Part shown: positions 23,781 to 31,727 of the stretch, piece by piece
How positions within the stretch are numbered: position 1 is the first letter of the stretch
Layout: each line of letters begins with the position of its first letter
Assembly (NCBI RefSeq): GCF_004569505.1
Contig: NZ_SPPK01000001.1
Span: 620,001 to 684,000, forward strand
From: Dysgonomonas mossii
GTDB taxonomy: Bacteria; Bacteroidota; Bacteroidia; Bacteroidales; Dysgonomonadaceae
Reading direction: 5' to 3'
Length of the DNA stretch: 64,000 nt
Position numbers and translations under genes: made by a program
The notes under the pieces: model-generated
What the model was told of the DNA's origin: nothing
Database searches by the model: none
What the model saw: only the letters and a program-made list of their open reading frames with translations

Positions 23781-23914
23781 CTATGGGTAAATTGTATGTT
23801 TTATTTATGTTGTTGATATATAGTTTTTTATGCGTTTTGTGTTATTGAATAATTAACTTTAATTAACTGTTTTGTTCGTTCATTATTGAAAAAATGATAT
23901 ATGAATAATAAAGA

Positions 23915-23957
23915 AAGCCGTGTGAGTGAGATATTATATATCTTACTCACACGGCTT
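23915..23957 (-). terminator. intrinsic terminator of the creD operon
   Basis: A 19 bp stem with one G-U pair (AAGCCGTGTGAGT... and its complement) and a 5 nt loop lies 80 bp after the creD stop. On the minus strand it is followed by TTTCTTTATTATT. Confidence 0.85.
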
Positions 23958-24037
23958 AAAGAGTTGGGTATGTCACCGAAAATAGGAGACAGGCCTAGAT
24001 TAATTTTAAACTTAATTTATACTACTATTTTCATCTT

Positions 24038-25372
24038 TTAATTATGATTAGAATCCTCGTCTGCTATTTGGTCTGATTTATTATCATCATTGTACCAATT
24101 TACTCTTCTCAATACAAACATTACGATAGCTAATGCTATAAATAGGCCAATAGCTCCGAATAGCAAAGAGAGGTTTTCCAATTGTAATACTATATACAGA
24201 TAGGTATATAGTCCCGCAAGGAATAGCCCCATCATACCTGCTTGTTTGGTGCTCCGAAACATTGTTATTGAATATAAGGAAATGAGGATAGTAGTTGCAG
24301 AACTCGAAATCAGATATGATAAACCAAAACTGAGGTGCTCTGATATCGCAAGTAATAGTACATAGAATATAACGAGCCCACTGCTTACCAATAAATATTG
24401 TACAGGGTGAATCCTTTTTCGGCTAAGAAGTTCAACTAAGAAAAACACAACAAAAGTGAATACTATAAACATGATTGCATATTTTACCGAACGCATTGTC
24501 ATCTGGTATTTATCAACCGGGAATTTCATATCTACACCTAAGGCAGATGATTTTAATACGTCGTTATCTCCAACCCACATTTGTACATAATTACGGTTGT
24601 AATCAAATATATCCCACTTTGCATCAAAGCCGTCTTTATTCACGGTGCGTTCTGTAGGTAAGAAGTTGCCATCAAAAGATACGGTATTCCATGACGATTT
24701 AAGGTGTATGGTACTTTCTTTTCCCACAGGGTTGAAGTATAATCCTTCGCTTCCATTTAGAGCCAGTTCGAAATTGAAATCGTAACTGTTGATAGCGGGA
24801 TCTAAAGGTGTTTCAACTGTCACTCCCGAACTTACACAAGAATTATTCTTGATCCCCGGTTGAACGATCTGTGGCTTTCCATTTACATTAAAAACAATTT
24901 TATTCTTAATCCCTTGCAGATACGTGATACCAATCAGGACGAAAGCTTTATCCCACATTACTTGCTCGGGTTTTATGTTTAACTTAGCATAGTCTGGTAG
25001 AGAGAAAGTTCCACTTACATGCAAATTAGACTGATATAGCAATGTCTTGAAGAGTGTGCGAGAGCGTTCTTCTGTTTTTATATTTCCTTCAACGTTGAAG
25101 CTGTCGGGAAGGAAATAAGCATAATTGGTAATTACATTTTGATTTTTATCAGTCTCGCTCAGTACAGGGAGTACCAATACAGGACCTGATATAGTTTGAA
25201 TCCCACTCCATTTCTGGCTTATTTCGTCTTGAACTGCTTTCTGATTCCCTTCGCGTTCTTCAACGAGTGATCTTACCAGATTGATCGGTAATAGCATAAC
25301 GGCAATTAAAACTGTAACAACAATGACTTTTACAAAAATCATGTTCACTCCGATATCGAATTTTGTTTTCAT
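24038..25372 (-). CDS. creD: CreD-family inner-membrane protein
   Basis: 444 residues. An N-terminal membrane helix (IFVKVIVVTVLIAVMLLPIN) is followed by VRSLVEEREGNQKAVQDEIS and KWSGIQTISGPVLVLPV, the CreD signature. A large extracytoplasmic domain of about 240 residues follows, then five or six C-terminal helices starting VKYAIMFIVFTFVVFFLVEL with RKRIHPVQYLLVSSGLVIFY. CreD is induced by the CreBC system in enterobacteria and affects envelope integrity and colicin or beta-lactam tolerance; its molecular activity is unknown. No CreBC is present. The operon instead contains an HTH regulator and another membrane protein. Confidence 0.92.
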   Translation of the reverse strand: MKTKFDIGVNMIFVKVIVVTVLIAVMLLPINLVRSLVEEREGNQKAVQDEISQKWSGIQTISGPVLVLPVLSETDKNQNVITNYAYFLPDSFNVEGNIKTEERSRTLFKTLLYQSNLHVSGTFSLPDYAKLNIKPEQVMWDKAFVLIGITYLQGIKNKIVFNVNGKPQIVQPGIKNNSCVSSGVTVETPLDPAINSYDFNFELALNGSEGLYFNPVGKESTIHLKSSWNTVSFDGNFLPTERTVNKDGFDAKWDIFDYNRNYVQMWVGDNDVLKSSALGVDMKFPVDKYQMTMRSVKYAIMFIVFTFVVFFLVELLSRKRIHPVQYLLVSSGLVIFYVLLLAISEHLSFGLSYLISSSATTILISLYSITMFRSTKQAGMMGLFLAGLYTYLYIVLQLENLSLLFGAIGLFIALAIVMFVLRRVNWYNDDNKSDQIADEDSNHN

Positions 25373-25437
25373 AAATAATTAAATTAATAATATATATAAA
25401 AGTTCTTTGAAATTCAAAGTTTATAAATAAAAAAAAA

Positions 25438-25743
25438 TTACGACAGAGGATTAAGTAATCTCTCGAGAGCGTCTATATGTTCTTTAAATAGTTTCTGCCC
25501 CAGAGGAGTTACCTTGTAAGATGTATTGGGTTTTCTTCCCAGAAATTGTTTTCTGACCTCAATTACTTCCTCTTTTTCTAAAGCCTTCAAGTGGCTGGCC
25601 AGATTTCCGTCGGTAACGTCAAGCAGCTCTTTCATTGTATTGAAGTCTACACTGTCATTTACCATTAGTACCGACATTATACCTAATCGGATGCGGCTGT
25701 CGAAGATTTTATTCAATCCTGATATAATATCTTTCATAATCAA
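25438..25743 (-). CDS. winged-helix transcriptional regulator (HTH_34 type)
   Basis: 101 residues forming a single winged helix: IFDSRIRLGIMSVLMVNDSV, FNTMKELLDVTDGNLASHLK, then KEEVIEVRKQFLGRKPNTSY as the wing. This matches the HTH_34 family of small regulators. It overlaps the preceding membrane-protein gene by ATGA (25740-25743), so the two are coupled, and creD follows 65 nt downstream. It most likely controls this trio; the palindrome at 26351-26371 before the first gene is a candidate target. Confidence 0.88.
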   Translation of the reverse strand: MIMKDIISGLNKIFDSRIRLGIMSVLMVNDSVDFNTMKELLDVTDGNLASHLKALEKEEVIEVRKQFLGRKPNTSYKVTPLGQKLFKEHIDALERLLNPLS

Positions 25744-26345
25744 CCGTTTTTCTCTGATTTTACATCATATTTGTAATGAATGAGTATGCCATATACAATG
25801 TGTAAAATACCAAAACCTATTCCCCAAAATATAAGGTCATAGCCTACAGTTATAGCTGCAGCCAATCCCAATATTATTTCGCATGCTCCTAATACCTTTA
25901 CATCACGGAATGTGCGAGAACCGGCAGCTATGAGCCCTAGTCCGTAAAAGATGAGCATGCACGGTGCTACCATAAAGTAAACATCTTTGTAAATAAGGAT
26001 AATGGATAATAGACCTCCTGATACTAATGGCACGCTAAAATCTTTAGCTATCTCTAACGTTACAGGCATCCAAAGTTTTGAATTGCTTTTTTTAGCCTTA
26101 CGAGCTGAGAAATATAATCCCACTGCAACAGCACTAATGAGTACAACCGTGGCAATCAAAATAAGATCATATAGAAGATTCCCTGTAAAAGTAAATTTGC
26201 CTATCAATACAAAATAAGCCAATATAGCACCCAATATTGCAAATGTACCTGCCATAACACCAGACATACCGCTGATCGATAAGAATTTGCTCGAACGTTC
26301 CATCATGGAACGTATGTGTTTTATATCATCTAAATTTGTATCCAT
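25740..26345 (-). CDS. hypothetical multi-TM protein of the creD operon
   Basis: I choose the ATG at 26345 (MDTNLDDIKHIRSMMERSSK), giving 201 residues; a longer frame from 26366 would run across the palindrome. The N-terminal 25 residues are cytoplasmic. About six hydrophobic helices follow, such as SGVMAGTFAILGAILAYFVL, LLYDLILIATVVLISAVAVG and FWGIGFGILHIVYGILIHYK. The family is uncharacterised but recurs with HTH_34 regulators in Bacteroidota. It may be a sensor that holds the regulator at the membrane; that is inference from coupling. Confidence 0.75.
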   Translation of the reverse strand: MDTNLDDIKHIRSMMERSSKFLSISGMSGVMAGTFAILGAILAYFVLIGKFTFTGNLLYDLILIATVVLISAVAVGLYFSARKAKKSNSKLWMPVTLEIAKDFSVPLVSGGLLSIILIYKDVYFMVAPCMLIFYGLGLIAAGSRTFRDVKVLGACEIILGLAAAITVGYDLIFWGIGFGILHIVYGILIHYKYDVKSEKNG

Positions 26346-26350
26346 AATAT

Positions 26351-26371
26351 TTACTTTGAAATACAAAGTAA
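26351..26371. promoter_or_regulatory. candidate operator of the HTH_34/creD operon
   Basis: A perfect 8+8 bp inverted repeat, TTACTTTG, AAATA, CAAAGTAA, ends 5 nt before the ATG of the first gene. A repressor bound here would block transcription start or elongation. Confidence 0.5.
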
Positions 26372-26430
26372 TATGATATATTTTGATTGTGCAACAAAAT
26401 AACCGAAATTTTTTATAGAGATAGGGAATG

Positions 26431-26473
26431 AAAAAACTCCCTGCTTAACATCTTGTATAAGCAGGGAGTTTTT
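26431..26473 (-). terminator. intrinsic terminator after tdh
   Basis: A 15 bp stem AAAAACTCCCTGCTT/AAGCAGGGAGTTTTT with a 12 nt loop lies 34 bp after the tdh stop. The minus strand ends in T's. Confidence 0.92.
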
Positions 26474-26506
26474 AAGTTTTAATTATCGCTAAACGAGTTC
26501 TCTATG

Positions 26507-27469
26507 TTAGGCGTTTAAAAACACTTCTCTTTCCTTCAAAACTTTTATCATATCAGCAGTCATTTTCTCCAGATCATATTCAGGACGCCATCCCCATTCG
26601 TGACGGGCGCAAGTGTCGTCAAGTGAGTTTGGCCATGAATCTGCTATAGCTTGTTTTAGAGGGTCTACTTCGTATTCCATTACGAAGCTAGGGTAATGTT
26701 TCTTTATTGCTGTATAGATCATTTCCGGGTCGAAGCTCATAGATGCAATATTGAACGAGTTTCGATGGATAAGTTTTGTCGGATCGGCTTCCATTATATT
26801 TATTGCTGCATTTAGAGCATCGGGCATATACATCATGTCCATGAATGTTCCCGGCTTAAGAGGACATATAAATTTTTCCTCTCTTACTGCATTGTAATAT
26901 ATCTCAACGGCATAGTCTGTTGTACCTCCACCGGGATGAGTAAGGTTGGATATGATGCCCGGAAAACGTACTGAGCGAGTGTCTACTCCCCATCTGGTAT
27001 AATAATAGTCACTAAGTAGTTCACCCATTACTTTCGTAATTCCATACACTGTATTCGGACGTTGGATAGTGTCTTGAGGTGTCTTGTCTTTTGGTGTGTT
27101 AGGACCGAAAGCACCTATAGAACTTGGAGTAAAAACGGCACAACCAAATTCGCGTGCTACATCGAGGCAATTCATCAGGCTATTTACTCCGACATCCCAC
27201 CCTAACTTAGGATTTTTTTCGGCTGTAGCTGATAATATTGCTGCCAGATTGTAAATAGTATCAATTTTGTATTTTTTTACTGCGTCAGCTATTTGCTGTA
27301 TGTCTGTAGCATCTATTTCTACAGTAGGGCCCGATTCGAAAAAGTTTTCAGGAAAAGGAGGTTTGTAATATCCGCAGATAACATTACTCTCTCCATAAAT
27401 AGAGCGTAATTTAATACTTAATTCCGAGCCTATCTGGCCCGTACTGCCTACGATAAGAATGTTTTTCAT
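26507..27469 (-). CDS. tdh: L-threonine 3-dehydrogenase, SDR type
   Basis: A 320-residue extended short-chain dehydrogenase. The NAD-binding motif is ILIVGSTGQIGSEL (residues 4-17). The catalytic pair is Tyr142/Lys146 in TVYGITKVMGE, with the Ser of FTPSSIGAFGP. GGGTTDYAVEIYYNAV and GTFMDMMYMPDALNA match the NAD-dependent threonine dehydrogenases of this fold. It oxidises L-threonine to 2-amino-3-ketobutyrate. The gene upstream encodes the enzyme that consumes this product, which supports the specific call over a generic epimerase. The pair makes glycine and acetyl-CoA from threonine. Confidence 0.88.
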   Translation of the reverse strand: MKNILIVGSTGQIGSELSIKLRSIYGESNVICGYYKPPFPENFFESGPTVEIDATDIQQIADAVKKYKIDTIYNLAAILSATAEKNPKLGWDVGVNSLMNCLDVAREFGCAVFTPSSIGAFGPNTPKDKTPQDTIQRPNTVYGITKVMGELLSDYYYTRWGVDTRSVRFPGIISNLTHPGGGTTDYAVEIYYNAVREEKFICPLKPGTFMDMMYMPDALNAAINIMEADPTKLIHRNSFNIASMSFDPEMIYTAIKKHYPSFVMEYEVDPLKQAIADSWPNSLDDTCARHEWGWRPEYDLEKMTADMIKVLKEREVFLNA

Positions 27470-27530
27470 AAAAGAAAAATCTAATTGTAAAAGGGTGATT
27501 GTTTAGTTGTATCTTGTTTCAATATTCCAC

Positions 27531-28727
27531 TTACTTAATAACGCCCAGTTCTTTTCCTACCTTCGTAAATGCGGCGATACATTTATCGAGATGTTCTTTT
27601 TCGTGTCCTGCTGATATTTGCACACGGATACGAGCTAAATCTTTAGGTACTACAGGATAGTAGAAGCCTGTAACATAAATACCTTCGTCTAATAATTTTG
27701 CAGCCATATCCTGAGATAGTTTTGCATCATAGAGCATTACGGCACAGATAGAAGACTGAGTAGGTTTGATATCAAACCCTGCTGCTTTCATTTTTTCTAC
27801 AAAATAATCGGTGTTAGCATGGAGCTTGTCTTGCAACTCATTTGTGCGATCCATCATTTCAAACATTTTAATACCTGCTGCAGCTATAGCCGGAGGAATA
27901 GAGTTTGAAAATAAATAAGGGCGGGAACGTTGGCGCAACATGTCGATGATTTCTTTCTTTCCTGTCGTAAAGCCGCCAATAGCCCCACCGAAGGATTTGC
28001 CAAGCGTGCCCGTAATGATTTCTACCTTTCCACGAAGATTAAATAGTTCGGTTGTACCGCGTCCTGTTTTACCCACCACTCCCGCAGAGTGCGATTCGTC
28101 GATCATAATCATGGCATCATATTTTTGTGCCAGTTCATATATTTTATCCATCGGAGCCACATTGCCATCCATAGAGAAAACTCCATCGGTCACTATTATT
28201 CGGAAACGTTGGGCTTTGGCTGCTTGCAATTGTTTTTCCAGATCTGCCATATCTGCGTTTGCATAACGATACCGTACAGCCCTACATAGGCGTACACCAT
28301 CTATTATTGAAGCATGATTTAGTGAGTCAGAAATTATAGCATCTTGTTCGTTCAAAAGAGGTTCGAACACTCCACCGTTGGCATCGAAGCATGCTGCATA
28401 TAAAATTGAATCTTCTGTGCCGAAGAATTTAGCAATAGCTGCTTCCAATTGTTTATGCAGATCTTGTGTTCCACAAATAAAACGCACGGAAGAAACGCCA
28501 AAACCACGTTCATCCATAGCATCTTTGGCTGCTTGTATAAGTTCCTTATTGTTAGATAATCCCAGATAATTATTTGCGCAGAAATTAAGGACTTCTTGTC
28601 CGGTATTTACTTTGATTGCAGCACCCTGAGGTGATACAATAATACGTTCGTTTTTATATAATCCTGCTGACTGAATGTCAGCTAATTCGTTTTGTAGGTA
28701 CTTTTGAAAACCAGAATAAGTGCTCAT
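27531..28727 (-). CDS. kbl: glycine C-acetyltransferase (2-amino-3-ketobutyrate CoA ligase)
   Basis: A 398-residue alpha-oxoamine synthase, PLP-dependent. The Schiff-base lysine is Lys244 in TGTLGKSFGGAIGG. The PLP aspartate region is MIMIDESHSAGVVG, and NFCANNYLGLSN is the typical N-terminal motif. It cleaves 2-amino-3-ketobutyrate with CoA to glycine and acetyl-CoA. Length and sequence fit Kbl rather than serine palmitoyltransferase or BioF, and the tdh gene 61 nt downstream confirms the pathway. A -7 box TACCTTTG lies at 28747-28754. Confidence 0.95.
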   Translation of the reverse strand: MSTYSGFQKYLQNELADIQSAGLYKNERIIVSPQGAAIKVNTGQEVLNFCANNYLGLSNNKELIQAAKDAMDERGFGVSSVRFICGTQDLHKQLEAAIAKFFGTEDSILYAACFDANGGVFEPLLNEQDAIISDSLNHASIIDGVRLCRAVRYRYANADMADLEKQLQAAKAQRFRIIVTDGVFSMDGNVAPMDKIYELAQKYDAMIMIDESHSAGVVGKTGRGTTELFNLRGKVEIITGTLGKSFGGAIGGFTTGKKEIIDMLRQRSRPYLFSNSIPPAIAAAGIKMFEMMDRTNELQDKLHANTDYFVEKMKAAGFDIKPTQSSICAVMLYDAKLSQDMAAKLLDEGIYVTGFYYPVVPKDLARIRVQISAGHEKEHLDKCIAAFTKVGKELGVIK

Positions 28728-28746
28728 GATAATTATATTTTTGAAA

Positions 28747-28754
28747 CAAAGGTA
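28747..28754 (-). promoter_or_regulatory. -7 element TACCTTTG of the kbl-tdh operon
   Basis: A full match to TAnnTTTG on the minus strand, 20 bp before the kbl ATG; the -33 box is not clear. Confidence 0.5.
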
Positions 28755-28945
28755 ATAAAATGCTACTAACTAAAAGTGTCAACATGTTTAAAAATAGTGT
28801 CCTCGATGTCATTATTAGTATCTCTATCTTATCCTTTAACTCAGTATAGCGCACTTCTGTTTGAGATTGTAGGCGTGATAAGCAAAAAGAGGGCTTATTG
28901 TACAATATATCCAATTTAAACTTTCAGCGAAAAAAAGATTATTGG

Positions 28946-28953
28946 TATCTTTA
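28946..28953 (+). promoter_or_regulatory. -7-like element TATCTTTA of the glycerophosphodiesterase gene
   Basis: TATCTTTAC, with TTTC 20 bp upstream at 28922-28925, lies 31 bp before the ATG at 28984. Confidence 0.4.
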
Positions 28954-28983
28954 CAAGTCAATATAAAAGATGAGATTTTTATT

Positions 28984-29991
28984 ATGAAAAAAGTTATTTT
29001 GTTATTCGTATTGCTAAGTGTTTGTTTTATCCATACATACTCTCAGAACCAATTTCTTGTATTGGATAGTTATACTATCCCGGTAAATAAAAAGGGTGCT
29101 GTGATAGGAAAAGTCATTTCAGAGCGAAATGAAAAGATTACATTAAAAGATCCTTTCGGACTATTTGAAATCGATAAAGAAAAAAATATAAGGTTAAAGA
29201 AAGGAAAACTGTTAACTGCAAATTCGCCTATTTCTTATAAGGTAATATTGAAAGACGGAAACGCCGAAAAATCATTCGAGCTGGTAAAAGATGAGTTTTT
29301 ACACAACAAGGTAATTGCTCACAGAGGAGCTTGGAAAGATCGTGATTTTAGCCATAATTCGATGAGCTCATTGAAACATGCAGTAGAGATAGGTTGTGAA
29401 GGCTCAGAACTGGATGTATGGATGTCATCAGACGATGTTGTTGTGCTTTCACACGATCCTTCGATAGGCGGGAAGGATGTTGAATCAACTACAGCAGCAG
29501 AATTGTCTGCTGTAGCATTGAAGAATGGAGATTTTGTACCAACTCTAGAAGAGTATATCAACTATATAAAAACACAAAATAAAACAAAACTAATCATAGA
29601 AATAAAAGGAACAAATAAAGGAAAGGCTATCGCTGACTCTGTTGTGCATTTGGTACATCGTATGAAAGCTCAGGCGTGGGTAGATTATATATCTTTCGGT
29701 ATGCAATACCTTACTCGAGTTAAAGAATTAGACCCTGCAGCAAAGGTACTTTATTTAGGATCCGATAAAAGTTTGGAGGAATTAAAAGCAGCAAATATAG
29801 ATGGTATTGATTTTCATTACTCATTATTTCAGAAAGATCCGGAATTAGCCGATAAGGCGAAGTCAATGGGTTTGCTTACTAATGCTTGGACGGTGAATAA
29901 AGAAGAGGATATGCAAGCAATGCTCAAATTAAAACTGGATTTTATAACAACAGATGAGCCCGAATTGCTTCTTAGGTTATTGGAAAAATAG
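28984..29991 (+). CDS. glycerophosphodiester phosphodiesterase family protein
   Basis: 335 residues from the ATG at 28984, which gives a proper signal peptide (MKKVILLFVLLSVCFIHTYS); an upstream frame from 28942 lies over the promoter. After an N-terminal beta-rich region of about 90 residues comes the GDPD TIM barrel. It shows KVIAHRGAWKD (catalytic His/Arg), GCEGSELDVWMSSDD (metal-binding Glu/Asp) and VVLSHDPSI (second His). KLIIEIKGTN and FITTDEPELL close the fold. It should cleave glycerophosphodiesters to glycerol-3-phosphate and an alcohol in the periplasm or at the surface. It is monocistronic. Confidence 0.9.
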   Translation: MKKVILLFVLLSVCFIHTYSQNQFLVLDSYTIPVNKKGAVIGKVISERNEKITLKDPFGLFEIDKEKNIRLKKGKLLTANSPISYKVILKDGNAEKSFELVKDEFLHNKVIAHRGAWKDRDFSHNSMSSLKHAVEIGCEGSELDVWMSSDDVVVLSHDPSIGGKDVESTTAAELSAVALKNGDFVPTLEEYINYIKTQNKTKLIIEIKGTNKGKAIADSVVHLVHRMKAQAWVDYISFGMQYLTRVKELDPAAKVLYLGSDKSLEELKAANIDGIDFHYSLFQKDPELADKAKSMGLLTNAWTVNKEEDMQAMLKLKLDFITTDEPELLLRLLEK

Positions 29992-30013
29992 AGGAGAAAG
30001 ACATATTGATTAG

Positions 30014-30043
30014 AAACGCTGAAAATACTTTCAGCGTTTTTTT
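30014..30043 (+). terminator. intrinsic terminator after the glycerophosphodiesterase gene
   Basis: An 11 bp stem AAACGCTGAAA/TTTCAGCGTTT with loop ATAC and a T-run. Confidence 0.93.
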
Positions 30044-30121
30044 ATTCTTTTATGGAAAATCAAACGAATAAATCTCTACTAAATAAAAGGTATTGAATAT
30101 TAACCGCTAATAGTATAAATT

Positions 30122-30490
30122 ATGAGTAACCGATCGTCTGTGTTCGCTGTATGTCTAATCGGGCTTATTGTGTCCATTCCCCTATATCACTCCAAAAGTA
30201 GATCTCTTAGAAGTATTCCTTTTGAAGAAGCTTCTGTTAAGCCTAATCCGTTAACCATTGATACATCTGCCTATCCCACTATAGAAAGCGTTTTACAAAG
30301 AGCGGAATCTGAATTAAAGATTATGTATGGAGCAAAAATAGTCGATTCTGAAAAACCTTTATTGGTAAGTCTTGAAAATAATATATGGACTGTTGTCGGG
30401 TCATCAAAAGATGGAGGAAAAGGTGGCGTTTCAGAAATTAAGATAGATAAAATAACAGGAAAGATAGTCCACCTTTCTCATGGAAAGTAA
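30122..30490 (+). CDS. NTF2-fold immunity-like protein (Imm-NTF2-2 type)
   Basis: 122 residues. An N-terminal hydrophobic segment (VFAVCLIGLIVSIPL) acts as membrane anchor or signal. The soluble part shows SVLQRAESELKIMYGAKIVD, EKPLLVSLENNIWTVVGS, then GGVSEIKIDKITGKIVHLSHGK. This matches the NTF2-fold immunity domain seen in polymorphic toxin immunity proteins, with the YG, EKP, W.V.G and HGK landmarks. No toxin gene is adjacent, so it may be an orphan immunity protein or a domesticated relative with another role. It is monocistronic. Confidence 0.7.
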   Translation: MSNRSSVFAVCLIGLIVSIPLYHSKSRSLRSIPFEEASVKPNPLTIDTSAYPTIESVLQRAESELKIMYGAKIVDSEKPLLVSLENNIWTVVGSSKDGGKGGVSEIKIDKITGKIVHLSHGK

Positions 30491-30597
30491 CTTTCGCTAT
30501 ATGGCTATTAACCTTAGTCTTGCCCTAATTGGGTGATGAAAATAGAATTTCATCTCTGTCCTCATTACTTGCAATCAGGGGACATTTGTATATTTTT

Positions 30598-31545
30598 TTA
30601 ATTTTTCTTTTTCTCTTTTTGAATGTATGAGAATGAAGTTATATAATTCTCAAATGTTTTATTGTACTTTGTTGTTCCAGACATCACGATTTGAGAAACA
30701 AGGTTGTTTTCGTCAAAAGTATAATTGTATTTTATATCAGCATACTTTCTTTCCCCTTCCATTTGGATAATTTCTGCTTGGATAATATTGTTTTTATTTT
30801 TTGTACCCATATGCTCCGACAGAAACGGAAGACTTGCCATTAGCCAACATGTACTTGCCATATTGAATGTATTGCGTGGCATCTCATAGCAATAGTCTGA
30901 TGGTGCTGCGTATTCCTTATCATCGTATGTATACACAAACCTGTATCCTTTAGATGTTGTGATCTCTGTTATATTTCCATCCTTAATAGTGTAGTTTTCA
31001 GTATAATTCAAAGATGAGGTAACACCAGTTTTGTCATAATGATCAAGCTGTTTGATATATCCCGCATCATCATAAATAAATGTGGTAGAGTCGTTGATAG
31101 TCACCTGTTTGGAGATCTTTCCGTTTGATGTTCTTTCTGTGTGTCTTACATGTAAAGCATATTCAGCTTGCTTTTTATCATTACGAAAGACTAACAAGCT
31201 ATCATAATATATTGTAGACTCGCTTTGTTTTATTAATCTGGAATATGATACTTTTTTGTCGCTTATATAGTCTACTACTATTGCAGAATCTTTGATGTTA
31301 GAACTTTGTATCGTTTTCATCAAATCATTATCTGTATATGTAAATTCCTGACTATAACGAAAAGAAAACCCGGGATTATCTTCCGGATAAGTAACCGTTT
31401 TTAATAACCAATAATATTCAGGTATTTCGGGCTCAGGTTCAGGATCTTCTTGCGGAGGATGATATAATCTTATAGACTCATCGGAACAGGATAAACATAT
31501 GATAATAAGTATTATACTAGATATTACATAAGAGGAGAATTTCAT
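30598..31545 (-). CDS. hypothetical lipoprotein (DUF4595-like)
   Basis: 315 residues with a lipoprotein signal peptide (IILIIICLSCSDE, lipobox LSC, Cys20) and a proline/glutamate-rich linker (PPQEDPEPEPEIPE). The rest is made of repeated beta-hairpins such as QEFTYTDNDLMKTIQSS, TTFIYDDAGYIKQLDHYD and IKYNYTFDENNLVSQIVMSG. The pattern of Y-x-Y-D-x-x-x-x-I/L resembles the YD/RHS-like and DUF4595 surface lipoproteins of Bacteroidales. It is probably exposed at the cell surface. The function is unknown. It is monocistronic, divergent from the peptidase gene. Confidence 0.7.
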   Translation of the reverse strand: MKFSSYVISSIILIIICLSCSDESIRLYHPPQEDPEPEPEIPEYYWLLKTVTYPEDNPGFSFRYSQEFTYTDNDLMKTIQSSNIKDSAIVVDYISDKKVSYSRLIKQSESTIYYDSLLVFRNDKKQAEYALHVRHTERTSNGKISKQVTINDSTTFIYDDAGYIKQLDHYDKTGVTSSLNYTENYTIKDGNITEITTSKGYRFVYTYDDKEYAAPSDYCYEMPRNTFNMASTCWLMASLPFLSEHMGTKNKNNIIQAEIIQMEGERKYADIKYNYTFDENNLVSQIVMSGTTKYNKTFENYITSFSYIQKEKKKN

Positions 31546-31690
31546 TTTCTTAGTTTTGTTTAGGCTTTACTATTAGACACACAAAGATAATAAATATAAT
31601 ATTAAAAAGTAATCTAATTTGTTAAAGGTATGATATGAAATATTTCAAAAATCAGATTTATGAAGAAACACAAACTCATTCTATAATTTG

Positions 31691-31698
31691 TACATTTG
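31691..31698 (+). promoter_or_regulatory. -7 element TACATTTG of the S9 peptidase gene
   Basis: A full match to TAnnTTTG, 30 bp before the ATG at 31728. It supports that ATG over the earlier one at 31635. Confidence 0.5.
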
Positions 31699-31727
31699 TA
31701 GTATATAAAAACACTAAAAATAAAGAT

